Positions 36,459 to 45,505 of a stretch of DNA of 64,000 nt are shown here, piece by piece. Numbering within the stretch: the stretch's first letter is position 1; each line of letters begins with the position of its first letter. The notes beneath the pieces are model-generated. The model saw only the letters and a list, made by a program, of their open reading frames with translations, was not told the origin of the DNA and searched no databases. The translations under genes were made by a program, and so were the position numbers. The stretch covers positions 1 through 64,000 of the forward strand of contig JAFXZO010000086.1 in NCBI GenBank assembly GCA_017541205.1, written 5' to 3'. Origin of the DNA: Clostridia bacterium (GTDB lineage Bacteria; Bacillota; Clostridia; Christensenellales; Aristaeellaceae).

Positions 36459-37091
36459 CTACATGCGGTAAATGATTTCATAGTACACTTCCCGAATCAT
36501 GGTGACGAACTGGGAAGAGATGGTGAACAACAGCACGATGGTGGCCCAGATGACCGCCATAGTAAAGACGGTGAGCAGCACTACCAGCAAGGTTTTGGCT
36601 GCGCTGTACTCGTTCATTTCCTTGAGGCCGACGATCATGAGCAGGATCACCCACAGCAGCAGCCCGCCGGTCAGCACGCCGTACAAGCCGGCCTGGCCCC
36701 CGTCCATGAGCCGGGAGAGAAGCACCACCGGCACCGTAAACACCACATAGGGCACCAGCGTCAGCGTATTGTAGAGCATGGATTCGCCGATCTTGGTGGC
36801 CCCGTCCAAGATGGTGGTCATGGCGTAGGAGGCCAGAATCCACGTGAGCACCGGCACGAATAGCTTTCCGATCTCCAGCACCAGATTGGCCTTGCGCACG
36901 GAAACAGATGCCAGGGGGTAATGCGTAAAGTAGATGGAAAAGATGCTCACGCCCAGGGCCAGAATCAGCAGCGCCAGGACCAGGATCACGCCCGTTTTCT
37001 TAAAGGAATCGTCTCCCCGGCGTTTTTTGATGTACTCGCTGACCACAATGGGATGGAACAGCATCATGACGCACATTTTGACGCCCGTCAT
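36459..37091 (-). CDS. YIP1-family membrane protein
   Basis: 210 residues from ATG at 37091, which overlaps the upstream stop as ATGA; the frame is open to 37127. Five membrane segments (about 34-57, 76-98, 112-132, 140-165, 175-195) are separated by short loops, as in YIP1 proteins, with the conserved DGATKIGESMLYNTLTLVPYVVF in the second loop. In eukaryotes YIP1 proteins act in membrane traffic; the bacterial function is unknown. Its place between the NHL-TPR protein and DUF5696 suggests that it anchors or helps assemble the importer module. Confidence 0.8.
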   Translation of the reverse strand: MTGVKMCVMMLFHPIVVSEYIKKRRGDDSFKKTGVILVLALLILALGVSIFSIYFTHYPLASVSVRKANLVLEIGKLFVPVLTWILASYAMTTILDGATKIGESMLYNTLTLVPYVVFTVPVVLLSRLMDGGQAGLYGVLTGGLLLWVILLMIVGLKEMNEYSAAKTLLVVLLTVFTMAVIWATIVLLFTISSQFVTMIREVYYEIIYRM

Positions 37092-38542
37092 TTTAATCCC
37101 CTCCCCATCTGCACGTCGTCGGCCCACTGATCCGCTTTTTTCTTGGCCAGGGACAGCAGTTTCACGGCGATGAACGCCACAGCCACCACCAGCACCACCA
37201 CCAGCAGGAAATGCTGTCGGAAGTATTCATGCCGGTATTCGGCAAAGGCTTCTGAGTAGCCTTCTTTATCGCTGGCCAGTTCGTAAGAGCGAAGGGCGCT
37301 TTCCCAATCCTCCTGTTTCCCCAGGATCTTGGCCACGCCCCGGTGAGCCAGGGCATAGTTGCTGTCGATTTCCAGGGCCTGCTGCCAGTAGACCAGCGCT
37401 TCCTGATACCGCCCTTCACCGTGCAGCGTCACCGCCTGGTGCACCAATTGAATAAAGTGAGTTGGTTTGAATACGGTGATTTCGTTGTTCTGATAATCCA
37501 GCACATACAGATAGCCTTCACTGTCCGCATCAATGCTGATGGGGATCTGAAACAACCCGCCGGTATCTCCCAGGCCGCCGAAGCAGCACAGAAGATTTCC
37601 GTCCTGGTCGTACTGGTAAATCAGGCCGGTGCCCCGGTCTACCACAGTGATGATGCCGTTTGCCTCCACCGTCACGTCGGCAAAAGTGGGCTCCAGCAGT
37701 TTTGTGGTCGCGCCGGCAGAACGGTCAGGCAGGATAAAACCATAGGTTTGCTCAGGGTAGGTGTTGGTGCCCACGGAATTCAGCTTTCTGATCTGCGCGG
37801 TGTTTTTGTTGGAGAGGATACCGTAGATCATGTTATCCGCACCGATGAAGAAATTGGAATAGCTGGCAGGCTCCTGCTTTACGGTTCGTTCGATTTGACT
37901 TTTGCTACCGAACAGCCGGATCAGGAAACGGGACAGGGAGAATTCCACCTTGTCCGCACCTAAATACCCGCGGAAATTGTTGCCTTCGTCCAGGGCGATC
38001 AGGTTCGCACCCTTTAATGCGTAAATATAACCCGTGTTCGCAACGAAAATCTTCTGCACGTCGAAGGTAAAGTTGCTTCCCAGCAGGCTGGAATCCGGCT
38101 TCACGTACACCTTGCGGTCGGAAAGATCGGCGTTAAGGGTCACGATGCGTAAGTTTCCGGTATCGGCGATCCAGATGCTGCCGTCGGCGTGCACATATAC
38201 GCCCCGGGGCTTTTTAAGTTTCGCGCCGCCGCCCTCGGTGATTTCCCGAAGCACATGGCCCTCCCGGGTCATTTGCAGCACCCGATTGTTTTCTCCGTCC
38301 GCCACATACAGCGTATCGTCCGGGGCCACGAAAAGATCCTCCGGGTGGTTCATGAACCCGGCCTCGCCCAAGTTCTTGATGGTGTCGTACACCTCATAGG
38401 CGGCGGGAATGGGAACGAAATTGTTTTCTGTGTTCGTGCTGTCCGGGTCCACCACGAAGGCGTCCATACCCACCACAGCCTGGGCTGTCTGTGCCCACAG
38501 CAGAAGGAACGCCAGCGAAAGAAGAAGGACTTTTTTCTTCAT
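37088..38542 (-). CDS. NHL-repeat, TPR membrane-anchored protein
   Basis: 484 residues. Signal peptide 1-22, then an NHL-type beta propeller with recurrent units (MNHPEDLFVAPDDTLYVADGENNRVLQ; KKPRGVYVHADGSIWIADTGNLRIV; FADVTVEANGIITVVDRGTGLIYQ; SIDADSEGYLYVLDYQNNEITVF). A TPR pair is near 365-430 (QALEIDSNYALAHRGVAKILGKQEDWESALRSY), a membrane segment near 440-462 and a short charged tail. The propeller and TPR would face outward. The coupled YIP1 and DUF5696 genes suggest a common assembly. Probably a docking or scaffold protein for the importer; inferred. Confidence 0.82.
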   Translation of the reverse strand: MKKKVLLLSLAFLLLWAQTAQAVVGMDAFVVDPDSTNTENNFVPIPAAYEVYDTIKNLGEAGFMNHPEDLFVAPDDTLYVADGENNRVLQMTREGHVLREITEGGGAKLKKPRGVYVHADGSIWIADTGNLRIVTLNADLSDRKVYVKPDSSLLGSNFTFDVQKIFVANTGYIYALKGANLIALDEGNNFRGYLGADKVEFSLSRFLIRLFGSKSQIERTVKQEPASYSNFFIGADNMIYGILSNKNTAQIRKLNSVGTNTYPEQTYGFILPDRSAGATTKLLEPTFADVTVEANGIITVVDRGTGLIYQYDQDGNLLCCFGGLGDTGGLFQIPISIDADSEGYLYVLDYQNNEITVFKPTHFIQLVHQAVTLHGEGRYQEALVYWQQALEIDSNYALAHRGVAKILGKQEDWESALRSYELASDKEGYSEAFAEYRHEYFRQHFLLVVVLVVAVAFIAVKLLSLAKKKADQWADDVQMGRGLK

Positions 38543-38552
38543 AGCGGCCTCC

Positions 38553-39443
38553 TTACGACTTGATTCCCGAGAAGGACATTGTTTCCATGACCTTGCCGCG
38601 CATGATGGCGAATACCAGGATGGAGGGCACCGTGGTAAGGAAAGTGGCCGCGCCTACGGTACCGGCTCGGGCTACCACGCCTGCGCCGCCGGCCAGGGTC
38701 TGCAGCGCCAGGGGCAGTGTCTTTAAAGCGTTGCTGGAAATGAAAATCAAGGGAGAAAAATAATCGTTCCAGTTGTTCACGAAGGAGAATACCGCCAGGG
38801 TGGTCCAGGCAGGCTTGAGCAGCGGCATGGCGATGGTCCAGAACACCTTGAATTCCTTGGCCCCGTCGATGCGGGCGGCCTCCAGGATGGAATCAGGAAG
38901 CTGCTCGCAGAATTGCTTCACCAGGAAAAAGTTGTAGGCTACCGCGATCTTGGGAATGATTAGCGCCCAATAGCTGTTCACTAAGCCCAGTTTATTCACC
39001 ACCAGGTAGTTGGGGATTTGGGTCACGTGGGTGGAAAAGCTCAGCGCCGCCACCACCACCGCGAAAATGACGCCGCTGCCAGCCGGCTTGTGCTTCACCA
39101 GCCCGTAAGCGCCCATACAGCAAACCATCACGCTGGCAAGCACCGTGACCACGGTAGTAAAGAGCGAATTGAAAATATACCGGGTGAAAGGAACCGTGGA
39201 GGAGGAAAGGGAGGTAAGCAAATCACTGAAATTCCGCAGCGTGGGTTTGTGCACAATGAGCCGGGGCGGATAGATATACAATTCATCCAGCGGCATCAGG
39301 CTGCGGCACACCATGGCGAATAGGGGCAAGCCCGCAATCACCACCAAAACGGTGAGCAGCAGGTACAGCATAAACCGGGAAAACGTGAGCCTGTGCAAAC
39401 GGAGCTTAAAACGATGCGGCTTATAAACGGCTTTTGTGGTCAT
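38553..39443 (-). CDS. CUT1 ABC importer permease, second subunit (MalG/LplC type)
   Basis: 296 residues. Six membrane segments and the EAA motif ILEAARIDGAKEFKVFWTIAMPLLKP. AAAGGAGGATAACC precedes the ATG. It pairs with the permease at 39463, only 19 bases upstream, and works with the large binding protein at 40445. The following gene begins 10 bases later, so the permeases and the NHL-TPR protein are surely co-transcribed. Confidence 0.92.
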   Translation of the reverse strand: MTTKAVYKPHRFKLRLHRLTFSRFMLYLLLTVLVVIAGLPLFAMVCRSLMPLDELYIYPPRLIVHKPTLRNFSDLLTSLSSSTVPFTRYIFNSLFTTVVTVLASVMVCCMGAYGLVKHKPAGSGVIFAVVVAALSFSTHVTQIPNYLVVNKLGLVNSYWALIIPKIAVAYNFFLVKQFCEQLPDSILEAARIDGAKEFKVFWTIAMPLLKPAWTTLAVFSFVNNWNDYFSPLIFISSNALKTLPLALQTLAGGAGVVARAGTVGAATFLTTVPSILVFAIMRGKVMETMSFSGIKS

Positions 39444-39462
39444 GGCGGTTATCCTCCTTTCC

Positions 39463-40377
39463 TCAAGTGTTGTCTCTGAATACCCGCATACAAATCCGAC
39501 CCAGCGTAAAGGTGATCACGAACAGGGCCATGGCCACCGCGCTGGCGTAGCCCATGTTGAAGCGGGTGAAAGCGTAGTCGTACAGATGGGCCACGATCGT
39601 GTGGGCAGCGTAGTTGGGGCTGGGCATGCCGGCCACGGCGGTGGCCACGTCGAACACGCCGAAGGCCCCCACAATAGCGTTGATGGCCCCGAACAGCATT
39701 TGGGGCTTCATCATGGGCAGGGTGATATAGCGCAGCTCCTGGAATTTGTTCTTGATGCCGTCCACCCGGGCGGCTTCGTACATGGCGGGATCCACGTTCT
39801 GCAAGCCCGCCAGGAACACCAGGAATCCAGTGCCCATGCTCATCCATACGGAAATGATCATGATGACGGGCAGTACGTAGTTGGCGTCCTTGGTCCACAA
39901 AATGGGCTCCAGGATCAGGCCTGCCCGCAAAAGCAGGTTATTGATGTAACCGTACCGGTCGCCGGAAAACAGGATCAGCCAGATGTTTGCCATGGCAACG
40001 CCGCTGGTCAGGCTAGGAGCATAGAACATGAGGGAAAAGAAACCGCGGCCCCGCTTTACCAGGGTAATCAGCCACGCCATCAAAAAGGAAGCGAAATAGC
40101 CGATAGGGCCGGTGATCACGGCGAATACCATGGTATTTTTCAGCGAGATCAGGAATACGTCGTCATCCAAGATCAGCTGGGAATAGTTGCTGATACCAAC
40201 AAAGCGGGGGGTTTGGATCATGTTGTAATTGGTCAGGCTGTAATACATGGCCACGGCAACCGGCACGATCACGAACACGGCAAACAGGATGAGAAAGGGT
40301 AGCAGGAACGCATAGCCTGTGCCATTTTTCCGCATCCATTCTTTCAAGCCGTTTTTTTTCACCGCCTGCGCTTGCAC
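39463..40377 (-). CDS. CUT1 ABC importer permease, first subunit (MalF/LplB type)
   Basis: 304 residues from GTG at 40377; a TTG at 40386 is in frame but touches the AAGGGAG site. Six membrane segments; the EAA motif is MYEAARVDGIKNKFQELRYITLP. It forms a channel with the product of 38553-39443 for the substrate brought by the 989-residue binding protein. Confidence 0.9.
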   Translation of the reverse strand: MQAQAVKKNGLKEWMRKNGTGYAFLLPFLILFAVFVIVPVAVAMYYSLTNYNMIQTPRFVGISNYSQLILDDDVFLISLKNTMVFAVITGPIGYFASFLMAWLITLVKRGRGFFSLMFYAPSLTSGVAMANIWLILFSGDRYGYINNLLLRAGLILEPILWTKDANYVLPVIMIISVWMSMGTGFLVFLAGLQNVDPAMYEAARVDGIKNKFQELRYITLPMMKPQMLFGAINAIVGAFGVFDVATAVAGMPSPNYAAHTIVAHLYDYAFTRFNMGYASAVAMALFVITFTLGRICMRVFRDNT

Positions 40378-40444
40378 GGCGATCAACTCCCTTCATTCTG
40401 GTGGGGAATAGTCCGGGAAAGGGATTCCGTGGAGTAGGCTTTCC

Positions 40445-43414
40445 TTATTCCAAGCCAAACTCCAACCGTTTATTGTGCAGTTCCTTATTAATGTCCTTGA
40501 CGGCCTTTTCCAGAGCGTCACGCGCGTTTTCGTTGTTGATGACCACCCGGTTCCAGGCGTTGATGATGTGGCGACCCGTGAAATAACCGCCGGGCACGAT
40601 CAATTGCTCCTCCGCCGCGTTCATCTGCGCCTTGATCACCCGCTCATGCCGGGCGTCCCAGGGAAGGGAGTAGAAGGCGTTCACATTGGCGGTGTTCCAT
40701 CTTGCGCCCATGCCCAAAATGGCTTCCAGTTCGCGGCCATACCGGGTCTGTGTTTCCTCACTGCACCACCATTTCAGGAATTCCCAAGCGGCTTCCTTCT
40801 TTTCGCTCTGGCTCAGGATGATGTTGGCGGTGGAAGCCGTGGTGCCCACCGTGTGTTTCACCGTACCATCCGCCTGCAGCGTGCCGGGCACAGGAGCGAT
40901 GCTCCAGCGGCCGTACAGTTCCGGTGCGGAGGTCATGAGCTGCATATAGGTGGTAAAATTACCGATGCCGATGGGCATGGTACCGGTGCGGATGCGGGTA
41001 AAGAAGTTGCTTTCCGCGTCAATTTCATAGTTGGCATACATATCCGTCCAGGTCTTGAACGCCTTGTAGGCTTCAGGGGTATCCAGGCCGGAGGCCACAC
41101 CGTCGCCCTGGTAATAATCGCCGCCCATCTGTAAAAGCAGCATGGTGAAACCGCGCAGCGCGCCGGGGGAATTGCTGGAAACGGAGGTGTCCACCGGCAG
41201 GGAGAAGCTCATATTGTTTTCATACAGCCGGGGCAGCACCTTCTGGTACAGGTCCGTCCAGGTTTCCGGCAATTCCAGTCCCAGTTCGTTAAGAACGTCC
41301 TGCCGGTAGATCATGCAGGTGAAATCCATGGTTTCCGGCAGCGCGTACACCCCGCCGTTGTACTTGAAGGGGATCAGGCTGCTTTCATAGAAGCTGGCTG
41401 CTGCATCTTCAAAATCCGGGAACTGGCTCAAATCCACCACAGCACCGCGGAAGGCGAACTCATTAGGCAAATTATACTGCACGCTCAGCGCCACGTCCGG
41501 CGCGGTGCCGCTGGCAACGGAGAGCATGATGGTATTGACGGAGCCTGTGGACAACTGCCCCGCGGGAAGCACATGCAGATTGATCACGATGCCGGTTTGG
41601 GGGGTGAAATCTTCGTCAGCCAGTTCCTTCAAAATCTCACCCCACTCGGTGCCCCGGGCAATCCACACGTTCAGCACAGTGGTTTCCGCGTCTTTGGGCA
41701 TGTCGTCCACGATCAGGCCGACGCTGTCATAGTCTTTGGAGAAGGAGGCAATAAAATTTTCTCCCGTCACCGCCATGCGCTGCCAGAAATTGGAGGTGGT
41801 TATGTCAAAAGGTGCGTCCGGCGCGGTAAGCACCAGGTAATCCATAGCCATGGGGCATTTTTCGATAGAGGCGATGTAGGTTCCCAGGTTGCTTTGGGCG
41901 TTATCCAGGTCGCTTAACGCCTTGGGGATGCGGTCCACATCCTCGGCGAAGAAATGCAATTGGTCGATGATCTGCCGGTAGTTGTTTTCCATAGAGGTGG
42001 TTTCGCTGGAAATGGAAGCCAGCAGGTCGGCGCTTTCCACCAGCCGGTCTGCCAGGTAGGTCAGCTGTCCGCTGAGCTCCGGCATGGTGCGGTACAGGTC
42101 GTATTCATAGTTGTAGTCGGGCTCGGAACCAGTGATTTTCACGATTTCCCGCTGCACCTGGCCCAGGTATGTGGTGTCCTTTTCCGTGCGGCGCATGATT
42201 TCGCCGATAGGTCCCAGCTTCACGGTGGCGGTCAGCGTATGCACGCCCTTTTCCAGGAAGAACTGGTAGGGCGTCCCGTTTTCGTCCCGCAGGGTTTCAC
42301 CGTACCAATGGCTGTCATAAGGGAAGGAATACAGCTTCATCTCCTCAAAGGGGATTTCCCCGTCGATCATGATCTGGCGGTAGGAGGGCATACCGGGGTC
42401 GGTGCTCTGGAGCACTTTAAAATGAATGGCGTATAGGCCGGATTCCGGCACGTCGATCTCCCAGCTTACCGCCGCGTTGCCCAGCCGCCAGCGATAGCCG
42501 CCCACGATATTCAGCACCCGTTCCGCGCCGGATTTAGGTTCGGTCATGGGATCGGCGTCGGATTCGCGGCGGATCACGTTTTCACTGCGCCAGGCGCTGT
42601 TTTCTGCCTGTAACTTGATCATCGTATCGTCAGGCACTGCCTGATAACCCGCCGCTTGCCATTCGGCAAGTTTTTCGGCGTAGGTGGGATAGGTTTGCGG
42701 CGCGATGAAAGCGATTTCCCCCAGTACAACGGGCTGGTCCACATAATGCAGGGCGATTTCGTGCTCCCCGGCGGAAAGATAGAACTGCAGCGGATCCACA
42801 TAGATCGCCTGCTGATCCACCGCTCGCACGGTCTGCCACACTTCTTTTTCGTACATATGCGGCCACACTTCGTCTCCGATAGCGTTCACCCGCATTTTGC
42901 CGTTTTCCTGCACTTCCTCCTCAAACACGCGGTAGAAGCACAGGTTGTTGGCCTCCTCAAAGGGGGTTTCCCCGTCGATGGTGATTTTACGCTGCATCTT
43001 GGCCTCGTTGCCGCCCAAGGCCAAATAGGAAACTTGAAGTTCGTACAAGCCGGGGTGCTCCACCGTGATATGCCAAAGGGCGGTGCTTTCGCTGTCGCCG
43101 GAGGACAGTACGGTGTCCCATCCACCCTGAGCCGTGGGGTACAGGGCGTCATATGCTTCAAAATGCTCCACAAGCGTAATGTCGCCGGAAAGCTCCGCGT
43201 CGGCAGGATTCAGCACGATCCATGCATCCTGCGGCGCGGGAATATAAACGTCGGGCTCCTGGGTCCATTCCACCTGCAAATCGCCGTATTCGATGGCGTT
43301 TTCGACAGACAGGATATATAAATCAGCCCATGCGCTGCCCACATTTTCTCCTTGGGCATAAAGAGTCCCTGTCAGGCAAAAAAACAATACGATAATCCCG
43401 GCAAGACGTTTCAC
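40445..43414 (-). CDS. Giant solute-binding protein with carbohydrate-binding-like modules
   Basis: 989 residues from GTG at 43414 behind GAGGAGGAG; the frame opens at 43510. Signal peptide 1-20. Two beta-sandwich segments (about 95-230 and 260-405) read like CBM35/CBM6-type modules: each has GLY(E/A)xxx and an ITIDGE(T)PFEE or IMIDGEIPFEE repeat, twice in the same setting. A helical linker follows (about 430-560), then a family 1 solute-binding domain (about 600-989: ASGTAPDVALSVQYNLPNEF, EAAWEFLKWWCSEETQ). The CBM-like part could grip large pectic chains before transfer to the permeases. Compared with usual binding proteins of 400-550 residues it is about twice as long. Confidence 0.85.
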   Translation of the reverse strand: MKRLAGIIVLFFCLTGTLYAQGENVGSAWADLYILSVENAIEYGDLQVEWTQEPDVYIPAPQDAWIVLNPADAELSGDITLVEHFEAYDALYPTAQGGWDTVLSSGDSESTALWHITVEHPGLYELQVSYLALGGNEAKMQRKITIDGETPFEEANNLCFYRVFEEEVQENGKMRVNAIGDEVWPHMYEKEVWQTVRAVDQQAIYVDPLQFYLSAGEHEIALHYVDQPVVLGEIAFIAPQTYPTYAEKLAEWQAAGYQAVPDDTMIKLQAENSAWRSENVIRRESDADPMTEPKSGAERVLNIVGGYRWRLGNAAVSWEIDVPESGLYAIHFKVLQSTDPGMPSYRQIMIDGEIPFEEMKLYSFPYDSHWYGETLRDENGTPYQFFLEKGVHTLTATVKLGPIGEIMRRTEKDTTYLGQVQREIVKITGSEPDYNYEYDLYRTMPELSGQLTYLADRLVESADLLASISSETTSMENNYRQIIDQLHFFAEDVDRIPKALSDLDNAQSNLGTYIASIEKCPMAMDYLVLTAPDAPFDITTSNFWQRMAVTGENFIASFSKDYDSVGLIVDDMPKDAETTVLNVWIARGTEWGEILKELADEDFTPQTGIVINLHVLPAGQLSTGSVNTIMLSVASGTAPDVALSVQYNLPNEFAFRGAVVDLSQFPDFEDAAASFYESSLIPFKYNGGVYALPETMDFTCMIYRQDVLNELGLELPETWTDLYQKVLPRLYENNMSFSLPVDTSVSSNSPGALRGFTMLLLQMGGDYYQGDGVASGLDTPEAYKAFKTWTDMYANYEIDAESNFFTRIRTGTMPIGIGNFTTYMQLMTSAPELYGRWSIAPVPGTLQADGTVKHTVGTTASTANIILSQSEKKEAAWEFLKWWCSEETQTRYGRELEAILGMGARWNTANVNAFYSLPWDARHERVIKAQMNAAEEQLIVPGGYFTGRHIINAWNRVVINNENARDALEKAVKDINKELHNKRLEFGLE

Positions 43415-43524
43415 AGGACGCTCCTCCTCGGTGATCGTTTTATAAGACAGTTCAGACTTTTCAAACAAAATATAGCATAACGGACGGTCAGAAACGAAGG
43501 ATTCCGTCATTTTTCACAAAGCAC

Positions 43525-44988
43525 TTATGCTTTGGATATTTTTACATACTTCACATCCGACCAGCCGCCCCAGCGGCCCAGCGTGTTCAGGGTAAACAGA
43601 CCGGGGCGGGCCCCTGTCCAGCCCCCGCAGGTCATAGGATATTCGCCGCCCAGGGGGCGCAGGGAATGGTTGCCGTCGCCGTAGAAGAAAGAAATGTTGC
43701 CCCGCCGCACCCGCATCCGGAGCAATATCTCCGCGTAAGGCCACATGACCTCCGCAATCGGCGTTTCCGTCACCCTTTCCGGCACCCAGCGGCTGATTTC
43801 CACCGCCATGCCAATTTTCAAGCTCACCCGGCTCTGACCCAGGGCGATATAATAGTAGGTGTAACCCATCATGCCCAGGCCCGCGATGTCTCCGTCCTGC
43901 GCGTGCGTATAGAACAGCACGTCCATGTCAAAATCATGGCACTGCATCAACTGGGAAAGGAAGTTGCCCGCATGAAACAGGTTTTCCGCCGGAGCAGCAT
44001 GCAGTCGCAGGCCGGGCTTTAATTCCGTATACCAATTCATATTTGGGTTGGCCTGCCATTGCCACTGAAGGCCCAAGCCGTTTTTGAAATCATCGGAGGT
44101 AGGGATTTCCGCGGCAAAGGGCGGCAAATCCATCTGTCCCCCCAACACTGGCGTCCCTTTTTTTCCCATCATCGGCCAACCGTCGCTCCAGTCCACCGGC
44201 TGCAAGTGAGCCACCCGGCCATAGGCGTCCATATCTTGAAAGTGGATGAACCAATCCTTCCCGCGGCCGTCGTTCACCCAACCGCCCTGGTGCGGGCCGT
44301 TGACGGGCGTGCTGCCCTGAGCAAGAACCACTTTCCGCTCATAGGGGCCGTAAATGCTGTCCGCCCGCAAGGCTAATTGGTACCCGGGTTTTACGCTGCC
44401 CGCCGGGCACAGAATCCAGTACACCCCATCCCGCTTGTAGGCTTTAGGCCCTTCCACGGTGATGTCATTGTGATCCGCCCCGTCGTACACCATGCGGCCC
44501 TTGTCCACCACGGCCAATCCGTCGGCGCTCATTTTGTGCACATATAAAATATTGTTGATGCCTGCCCGGCTGGCGGCGAATGCATGCACTAGCCAAACCC
44601 TTCCGTCGTCGTCGAACAGGGGGCAGGGGTCGATCCAGCCGGTCACGTCCTTCACGTAGTGGCATTCCCATTCACCCGCCGGGTCCTTGGCGGTAAACGC
44701 AAACAGGCCCTCGTCCGGCATGCACATATACACATAAAACAGCCCGTTGTGATACCGCAGACTGGGCGCCCAAACACCGCACTTGTGGGCAGGTTTGTCA
44801 TATCGGGCAAAAGGCAGCCGCCGGGCCGCGTAACCAATCAGATCCCAATGCACCAGATCCTTGGAATGCAGCACAGGAATCCCAGGCACATAGGTAAAAG
44901 AAGAGGAAATCATATAAAAATCCTCACCTACCCGGATCACATCAGGATCTGAATAATCCCCATACAAGATCGGATTGGTGTAACGCAT
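43525..44988 (-). CDS. Glycoside hydrolase family 43
   Basis: 487 residues, first gene of the operon. The five-bladed propeller shows GDYSDPDVIRVGEDFYMISS (catalytic base Asp), VTGWIDPCPLFDDDG (transition-state Asp) and ITVEGPKAYKRDGVYWILCP (general acid Glu). The C-terminal part (from about 310, including DFDMDVLFYTHAQDGDIAGLGMMGYTYYYIALG) is the beta-sandwich found in GH43 beta-xylosidases and arabinofuranosidases. No signal peptide. It likely trims arabinose or galactose side chains of rhamnogalacturonan I in the cytoplasm. AAAGGATG precedes the ATG. Confidence 0.93.
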   Translation of the reverse strand: MRYTNPILYGDYSDPDVIRVGEDFYMISSSFTYVPGIPVLHSKDLVHWDLIGYAARRLPFARYDKPAHKCGVWAPSLRYHNGLFYVYMCMPDEGLFAFTAKDPAGEWECHYVKDVTGWIDPCPLFDDDGRVWLVHAFAASRAGINNILYVHKMSADGLAVVDKGRMVYDGADHNDITVEGPKAYKRDGVYWILCPAGSVKPGYQLALRADSIYGPYERKVVLAQGSTPVNGPHQGGWVNDGRGKDWFIHFQDMDAYGRVAHLQPVDWSDGWPMMGKKGTPVLGGQMDLPPFAAEIPTSDDFKNGLGLQWQWQANPNMNWYTELKPGLRLHAAPAENLFHAGNFLSQLMQCHDFDMDVLFYTHAQDGDIAGLGMMGYTYYYIALGQSRVSLKIGMAVEISRWVPERVTETPIAEVMWPYAEILLRMRVRRGNISFFYGDGNHSLRPLGGEYPMTCGGWTGARPGLFTLNTLGRWGGWSDVKYVKISKA

Positions 44989-45074
44989 CTGTCGGCATCC
45001 TTTCTTATTTCATATATTCATGGAAACGGGATGTGAGTAATGAGAAAAATAAACAAAAGCTTACCAACAAACAC

Positions 45075-45103
45075 ATTATAACCAGAGAAAACAACTTTGT
45101 CAA
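45075..45103 (-). promoter_or_regulatory. Perfect promoter of the 16-gene pectin operon
   Basis: On the minus strand: TTGACA (45098-45103), 17-base spacer, TATAAT (45075-45080), about 85 bases before the GH43 start. The upstream flank (45104-45180) is AT-rich and could hold a regulator site. No regulator gene lies in the locus. Confidence 0.9.
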
Positions 45104-45505
45104 TAGTTTTAAATGTAATAATTGGTCAATAATCAAAAAAACATATGACCATATATTGCATCAATAACATTCTTGTAAATTGCCTCTAAGATGTAGGGGG
45201 AGAAAAGCAGGATCGTGTGAATACCCTGCTTCTCCGTTTTCTTCACCGGCGGCTCCCCATAAACAGTTTTTTTTCAATGCTTTTGGCATTATACTGAATC
45301 TTCTTTGGCAGATGATCCGGCAGCATTGCGATGATTCGTGTTTATCGTCAAGTATCAGAAACTTTATTACAGCGAAAAGGCCGATTCCCTGTTATAGAAT
45401 CAGGTTCCCCTGCCAAGCAGCAAATCTTTCTGCCATCCGGCAGAATCAGGTTTTCATTCCGTTCTGAGATAAGGCCTTCCCATCCATTATGAGGTAAAGC
45501 TTAGT
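45104..45505. other. Gene-free junction between the pectin operon and the mobilization genes
   Basis: 402 bases with no supported open frame. They contain a stem GGAGAAAAGCAGG with CCTGCTTCTCC (45199-45211 and 45225-45235) followed by GTTTTC, small hairpins such as TCTGCC-ATCC-GGCAGA, and two direct AACCTGATTCT copies on the minus strand near the end of the relaxase gene. This may be a decayed border between the cargo and the backbone. Confidence 0.5.

Noticed and set aside
45180..45467. Plus-strand open frame of 95 codons
   Set aside because: Lies in a hairpin-bearing junction, lacks a ribosome binding site and any recognisable domain.
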